DNA from: Candidatus Rokuibacteriota bacterium
Lineage (GTDB): Bacteria; Methylomirabilota; Methylomirabilia; Rokubacteriales; CSP1-6
DNA: 10,261 nucleotides
NCBI GenBank assembly: GCA_016201645.1
Contig: JACQCL010000049.1
Span: 1-10,261 of the forward strand
Direction of reading: 5' to 3'
Positions within the stretch are counted from its first letter, which is position 1; each line of letters starts with the position of its first letter. Made by a program: the position numbers and the translations under genes. Of the stretch, positions 6,289 to 10,261 are shown one piece after another. The notes beneath the pieces are model-generated. The model was given only the letters and a program-made list of their open reading frames with translations, did not search any database and was not told where the DNA came from.

Positions 6289-8595
6289 GTGACCCGGGTG
6301 CTGGATCGCTACGTCTTCCGCGAGCTCGTGTCCCCCTTCTTCATCGGGGTGGGGCTGTTCACGTTCTTTCTGACCATCGACCGGATCTACAGCCTCACGG
6401 ACCTGGTCGTCACGAAGGGCGTCCCCTTCTATCTCGTGCTCCAGCTCCTGGTCTACATGCTGCCGTCGTTCCTCGTCCACACGCTCCCCATGGCCCTCCT
6501 GGTCGCGGTCCTGCTGGCCGCCGGCCGCCTGGCGTCGGATCTGGAGGTCGTGGCCTTCAACGCCTCGGGCGTGGGCCCGGTGCGTCTCTTCCTGCCGTTC
6601 CTGGCCGCTGCCATCGTGGTGACCGCCATGACCGCCGCGCTGACTCTGCTCGTGAATCCGTGGTCGAACAGGGCCTTCCAGTGGCAGCTGTTCAAGATTC
6701 TCCAGACCCGGGCGGCCACCGGCATCAAGGAACGGGTGTTCAGCACGACCTTCGGCCAGTTCGTGATCTACGTGGAGGAGGTCTCGCCCTCCCAGGTGGG
6801 ACTCCGAGGCCTTCTCGTCGCCGACGAGCGGGATCCGAAGCTCGTGCGGATCATCACGGCTCGCCAGGGACGGCTGTTTACCGACGAGGAGAACAAGCGC
6901 ATCACTCTCCGGCTCATCGACGGCGCCATCCAGGAGTCGGACGCGGACAACACGGTTCGCTACCGCCGCACCGCGTTCGGCATGTACGACATGAACCTGG
7001 CCGTGGAGAGCCCGTTCACGGGTGCTCCGCGGGTGGAGAAACCCGAGAAGGATCTCGGGATCGTCGAGCTTGTCGCCGCCGAATGGCAGCTCGCGCGGGA
7101 GGGGCAGAGTACGGCGCCGTACCTGGTCGAGTTTCACAAGCGCCTAACCCTTCCCGTGGCGGCCATCGTCTTCATCCTGGTGGGCTTTCCTCTGGCGATC
7201 CGGTCGCATCGGGGCGGCCGGGGCATCGCGCTCGTGGGCAGCCTCGTGATCGTGGTGACCTACTACCTGCTGCTCACCTCCCTCGAGAGCGTCGCCCTGA
7301 GCCGCCGCCTGACCCCGTGGGTCGCCATCTGGACTCCGACGCTCCTGTTCACGCTCGTCGGGCTCGTCCTGCTTCGCTCGAGCGCGGTGCGCGTGCCGGC
7401 GGGGTGGGCGAATCTCCTCTGGCGCCTCCGCGTCCTCGTGGCGCCCCGAGCGGCTGCTCCCGGCCGCGCGGTATCGAGGCGGAGGCCCCGACGGATCCGG
7501 GGACCCCAGCAGTCAAGCCACCTCATGGACCGCTACCTGGTCCGGGAGTTCCTCATGTATCTGGGGCTCGGCGTCGGGGTCGGCGCCGCGCTGTTCGTCG
7601 TCGTGGATCTCCTCCAGACGCTGGATCGCTATCTCCGCACGAAGCCGCCCGTCGTGTACATCCTGGAGCACTTCATCTATCGGCTGCCGGCCGGGCTCTA
7701 CCAGGGCCTTCCGGTGATCGTCCTGGTCTCCACCATCTTTCTCTTCCTCGCCTTGAGCCGCCAGCACGAGCTGACCGCCCTCAAGGCCGCGGGGGTCAGC
7801 CTCTATCGCGTCAGCCTGCCGATCCTGCTGCTGGCGTTTGCGGTGAGCGTCGGCTCGGTCGTGTTCCAGGAGACCGTGCTTCCCTTTCTGAACACGAAGG
7901 GAGAAGAGGTGGACAGGATCAAGATCCGCGGCGAGCTGCCGCGTCACCTCCAGCGCCGGACCCAGATCTGGTACCGGAGTTCGGAGTCCCGCTTTTTCCG
8001 GGTGGACCTGCTCGACCCCGGCGGCCGACAGATGGATGGGGTGATGGTCCTGGAGATTGATCGGAACTTCCGCCTGCTGAACCGGCTGGACGCGGCTCGA
8101 GCGTACTGGAGCTCAAGGGGGTGGGAATTCGAGCGGGGGGCGTTCCGGGAATTCGCTCCCGACGGCACCGTCGAGTCCGTGCCCTTCGTGTTGACCTCGC
8201 TGGAGCTGCCGGAAACCCTCGACGACTTCATCCAGATTCAGAAGCCCGCCGACACGATGAGCTTCCGGGAGCTCCGGGCCTACATGCAGAAGCTGCAGGA
8301 GAGCGGCCACCAGATCGGGAAATACGTGGTCCAGCTCTACTCGAAGCTCTCCTTCCCGCTGGTCCACGTGATCATGGCCCTCGTCGCGATCCCCTTCGCG
8401 CTCCAGTGGCCGCGGGGCGGCCGGATCATCGGGGTGGCCTTGGCGATCGCGCTCTCCATGGGTTACTGGGTGGTGAACTCGCTGGCCCTCTCGTTCGCGA
8501 AGGCGGACCTCCTGCCTCCCCTCCTCGCAGCCTGGGCCGCGAACATCGTGTTTGCCGGCCTCGGCATCTCGCTCTTCCTGCGGGCGAGAACCTGA
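6289..8595 (+). CDS. lptFG: LptF-LptG fusion: LPS export ABC transporter permease
   Basis: Both inner-membrane permeases of the lipopolysaccharide exporter LptB2FG in one 768-residue chain. LptB-driven cycles pull LPS from the inner membrane and push it onto the periplasmic LptC/LptA bridge. Residues 1 to about 365 form the LptF unit: membrane segments near 12-38, 47-78, 100-123, 285-303, 313-332 and 343-363, with a beta-jellyroll periplasmic domain at about 140-270. Residues 413-768 form the LptG unit, starting MDRYLVREFLMYLGLG, with segments near 421-445, 465-490, 507-533, 686-705, 713-735 and 742-764 and a second periplasmic domain at about 545-645. Coupling-helix regions that contact LptB are DLEVVAFNASGV (84-95) and HELTALKAAGV (493-503). 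The linker (about 365-412) is arginine-rich, as expected for a cytoplasmic loop. The in-frame ATG at 7525 has no good ribosome binding site, so separate translation of LptG looks unlikely. GTG start, with AGAGG upstream. Confidence 0.93.
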   Translation: MTRVLDRYVFRELVSPFFIGVGLFTFFLTIDRIYSLTDLVVTKGVPFYLVLQLLVYMLPSFLVHTLPMALLVAVLLAAGRLASDLEVVAFNASGVGPVRLFLPFLAAAIVVTAMTAALTLLVNPWSNRAFQWQLFKILQTRAATGIKERVFSTTFGQFVIYVEEVSPSQVGLRGLLVADERDPKLVRIITARQGRLFTDEENKRITLRLIDGAIQESDADNTVRYRRTAFGMYDMNLAVESPFTGAPRVEKPEKDLGIVELVAAEWQLAREGQSTAPYLVEFHKRLTLPVAAIVFILVGFPLAIRSHRGGRGIALVGSLVIVVTYYLLLTSLESVALSRRLTPWVAIWTPTLLFTLVGLVLLRSSAVRVPAGWANLLWRLRVLVAPRAAAPGRAVSRRRPRRIRGPQQSSHLMDRYLVREFLMYLGLGVGVGAALFVVVDLLQTLDRYLRTKPPVVYILEHFIYRLPAGLYQGLPVIVLVSTIFLFLALSRQHELTALKAAGVSLYRVSLPILLLAFAVSVGSVVFQETVLPFLNTKGEEVDRIKIRGELPRHLQRRTQIWYRSSESRFFRVDLLDPGGRQMDGVMVLEIDRNFRLLNRLDAARAYWSSRGWEFERGAFREFAPDGTVESVPFVLTSLELPETLDDFIQIQKPADTMSFRELRAYMQKLQESGHQIGKYVVQLYSKLSFPLVHVIMALVAIPFALQWPRGGRIIGVALAIALSMGYWVVNSLALSFAKADLLPPLLAAWAANIVFAGLGISLFLRART

Positions 8596-8614
8596 CGGGC
8601 CGCGCGGCTCGTTA
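8593..8614. terminator. GC-rich hairpin between convergent genes (possible bidirectional terminator)
   Basis: The 16-bp gap between the lptFG stop and the PAP2 stop is almost one palindrome, CGGGCCGCGCGGCTCG. Pairing continues outward into both stop codons, giving about nine pairs (including two G-T) with a 4-base loop. There is no T-run on either side, so it lacks half of a classical intrinsic terminator. Its place between two converging genes suggests it limits read-through, but this is inference. Confidence 0.3.
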
Positions 8615-9673
8615 CCGACTCCTGGCGTCTTCCACGAAGGCCTCGAGGGAAGCAAACGCGGCGCTGAACTCCCGCCAGCCCCCCCCCGCCGATTCCGCTT
8701 CGGCGTAGGCAAATCGGAATTCGAGTTCGTTTTCCCCTCGTCGGATCACGCGCTTCGGAACCTTCAGTTCGTAGTCGTTCCACCCTCTCTCCAGGAGGAG
8801 GTGCGCGACGGGGACGCCGTTGAGCGCCACCTCGACCACCTGGCACGGAGGGCGACCCGGGCGCCGGGCGTAGGGACGCACCCTGAGCCGAACGCGGTGA
8901 TCGGCGGGCAGGAGCGGCGGGACGCGAAGCGTCGCGGAGAGCCCCTCGGCCCACACCATGGGCATGGTCCCCCATCTGCCGTCTTCCGACCATCCCTCCC
9001 GGAGGAGCGGCCGGGCCTCGGGCGTGCCGAAGAAGATGACGACATCGCGCTGAGGATTCGCGGGAAGGCCGGGGGCTCTGAGTCGGTGGGCCGCAATGCT
9101 TCGTTCGTAGGCCGTGAAGAACGCCAGCGCCGTGACGGCGACGGCGATGGGTAGCACCCACTCCCACCGGACTCTCCGTCTTGGGAGCGCCGCCCCACGC
9201 GCGCCCGGCAGGATCCTCGCGATGAGGAAGCCGGTCGCGCTTCCCAGCAAGCCGCCCGCGATGACGTCGGTGATGAAGTGGGAGCGGTCGTACAGTCGCG
9301 CGACGCCGACGAGGACGGCGACGAGGTAGAAAAAGGGGGCCGCGACGGGAAACGACTGGCTGAGGGCTCCGGCCGCGGCAAACGCCGTGCTCGCGTGACC
9401 TGAAGGAAAGCCGAAGCTCTCGCTCGGCGTGGGGCGCGGCATCTCGAAGAGGAGCTTCCCCAGGTTTGCCAGGAGTCCCGAGGCCAGCACGGCGAGGAGG
9501 GCGGCCAAGCCCGCCTGCCTCAGCCGCCGGTTGCCGCTGACGGCCCCGTAGGCAAGGACCGCGGAGGCGATGGCCCCGTCCACCACCCCGTGCCCGACCC
9601 AGGCGAGTACCTCCATGGCTCGTTCCAGGAGGGACGACCTGAGCAGGGGGCATCCCAGGCCAATCAGATCCAT
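8612..9673 (-). CDS. PAP2-family membrane phosphatase with C-terminal beta-rich domain
   Basis: Integral membrane phosphatase of the PAP2 (type 2 phosphatidic acid phosphatase) superfamily, which includes undecaprenyl-pyrophosphate, phosphatidylglycerophosphate and lipid A phosphatases. All three catalytic motifs are intact: K73-x6-R80-P81, PSGH at 90-93, and R126-x5-H132-x3-D136 (RLYDRSHFITD, with alanine in place of the serine before the arginine). Membrane segments lie near 22-43, 52-72, 94-108, 111-125, 134-154 and 171-189. Residues about 215-350 form an extra soluble domain with many short strands (for example RVRLRVRPYARR, VVEVALNGVPVA, WNDYELKVP, NELEFRFAY), resembling a jelly-roll, carbohydrate-binding-like module. 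Counting segments from the active site puts this domain on the same, periplasmic side. The ATG at 9673 lies 5 bp after the preceding stop, with GAGGG (9690-9686) 12 bases upstream; the ATG at 9616 (residue 20) is an alternative. The lipid substrate cannot be told from sequence. Confidence 0.88.
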   Translation of the reverse strand: MDLIGLGCPLLRSSLLERAMEVLAWVGHGVVDGAIASAVLAYGAVSGNRRLRQAGLAALLAVLASGLLANLGKLLFEMPRPTPSESFGFPSGHASTAFAAAGALSQSFPVAAPFFYLVAVLVGVARLYDRSHFITDVIAGGLLGSATGFLIARILPGARGAALPRRRVRWEWVLPIAVAVTALAFFTAYERSIAAHRLRAPGLPANPQRDVVIFFGTPEARPLLREGWSEDGRWGTMPMVWAEGLSATLRVPPLLPADHRVRLRVRPYARRPGRPPCQVVEVALNGVPVAHLLLERGWNDYELKVPKRVIRRGENELEFRFAYAEAESAGGGWREFSAAFASLEAFVEDARSR

Positions 9674-9678
9674 CGCGG

Positions 9679-10261
9679 CTAGGGACCCTCGTGTCTCACG
9701 ATGAGAATCTGTTGGCCCCCGATGGTGCTCTCCTCCAACACGCGGATCCCCGGGGAATTCTGTCCCTGGATGCTGAGCCAGGTGCGGGCGTTCACCACGC
9801 CCACCGGGCGGTCCGCCCGTCTGAGGAACGCGTCAAACTCCTGGACCGTCCCGAGCCAACGAACCGGGCGGCCGAGGTAGAAGTCGAGCGAGAACCATCG
9901 CACCCCATACATAGCCGTCTCCCCGCCCGCGGCGTGGCGCTCGATGCTCGCCGTGAGATGCCTGAAGTCCCAGCGCTCGTTGAAGCGGGGCGTGTAGAGC
10001 CAGGCGCCGTAGCTCAGGACTGCCACCATGGCGGCGACGCCCCCGTACATCAGCACCGCCGGCCGCCCCGCTGTGAGTCCCCAGAAGAGTGCACCTCCCA
10101 GGAGTGCGCATGCCACCATCAGGGGGAGAGCCTGCCAGGAGAACCCGGGGACAAAAGGGCGCTGCTCCGGCCCCAGCCACATCGGCTCCGCGAAAAGAAC
10201 GATGACTGCCAGCGCGCCCCCAAGGGAGATCCAGCCGAAGACGCGGCCGGCGGTGGTTTGC
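9679..10261 (-). CDS. Glycosyltransferase family 39-like membrane protein, C-terminal part (5' end outside window)
   Basis: The frame is open to the right edge, leaving 193 residues of a larger protein. Three hydrophobic segments are visible (about residues 6-26, 39-60 and 68-88 of the visible part), followed by a soluble tail of about 100 residues containing YGVRWFSLDFYLGRPVRWLG and FDAFLRRADRPVGVVNARTW. This tail matches the style of the C-terminal periplasmic domain of ArnT/PMT-like transferases, which use a polyprenyl-phosphate-linked sugar as donor at the outer face of the inner membrane. The catalytic N-terminal half with the acidic DE/DD motif lies outside the window, so family membership rests on the tail and the neighbour. 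The PAP2 phosphatase follows after 5 bp, with its ribosome binding site inside this gene's last codons, so the two are probably coupled. Sugar and acceptor are unknown. Confidence 0.72.
   Translation of the reverse strand, partial: QTTAGRVFGWISLGGALAVIVLFAEPMWLGPEQRPFVPGFSWQALPLMVACALLGGALFWGLTAGRPAVLMYGGVAAMVAVLSYGAWLYTPRFNERWDFRHLTASIERHAAGGETAMYGVRWFSLDFYLGRPVRWLGTVQEFDAFLRRADRPVGVVNARTWLSIQGQNSPGIRVLEESTIGGQQILIVRHEGP

Noticed and set aside
5877..8060. A 727-codon plus-strand frame covering the secreted-protein gene and the first part of lptFG
   Set aside because: It runs in another frame through lptFG, has Arg/Pro/Gly-rich composition without domains, and spans the divergent start region; it is a shadow.
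7525..8595. Separate lptG gene starting at the internal ATG at 7525
   Set aside because: There is no stop before it in the same frame and no Shine-Dalgarno in the preceding bases; a fusion is the simpler reading, though internal initiation is not excluded.

Overview
This is a GC-rich, tightly packed bacterial chromosomal window with seven protein-coding genes, two of them cut by the window edges. No rRNA, tRNA, CRISPR array, insertion sequence or phage gene was seen. The organism is a diderm, because it carries the LptF/LptG lipopolysaccharide-export permease and a PAP2 phosphatase next to a lipid-linked-sugar glycosyltransferase. It also carries guaB3, an IMPDH-family paralogue best known from Actinobacteria and Cyanobacteria. 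A deep-branching, GC-rich Gram-negative lineage (Rokubacteria/Methylomirabilota-like) would fit, but that placement is inferred from gene content and style, not proven.

Left part (1-6256, all minus strand). Reading in the direction of transcription, the order is a secreted protein of unknown function, valS (valyl-tRNA synthetase), birA (biotin-protein ligase without a DNA-binding domain), coaX (type III pantothenate kinase) and guaB3 (IMPDH-like, cut by the left edge). The first three are joined by two 4-base ATGA stop/start overlaps, which suggests one translationally coupled operon. The 91-bp birA-coaX gap holds two strong hairpins that look like a dispersed palindromic repeat, one of which reaches into the coaX ribosome binding site. 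A 102-bp gap separates coaX from guaB3. The known products serve translation, biotin attachment, CoA synthesis and purine metabolism, so this is a housekeeping cluster.

Middle (6289-8595, plus strand). A single 768-codon gene, divergent from the secreted-protein gene, encodes LptF and LptG fused head to tail, a pair that most diderms encode as two adjacent genes.

Right part (8612-10261, minus strand). A glycosyltransferase of the ArnT/PMT-like GT39 type (only the C-terminal part is present) is followed 5 bp later by a PAP2 phosphatase with an extra C-terminal beta-rich domain. The pair probably works on lipid-linked sugars or the lipid carrier at the periplasmic face. It converges on lptFG with a 16-bp gap containing a GC-rich hairpin.

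The most notable points are the one-chain LptFG permease, the PAP2 plus extracytoplasmic domain fusion, the palindromic element in front of coaX, the secreted unknown protein coupled to valS, and GuaB3 in an LPS-bearing organism. I did not find a wholly new defence or mobile system.
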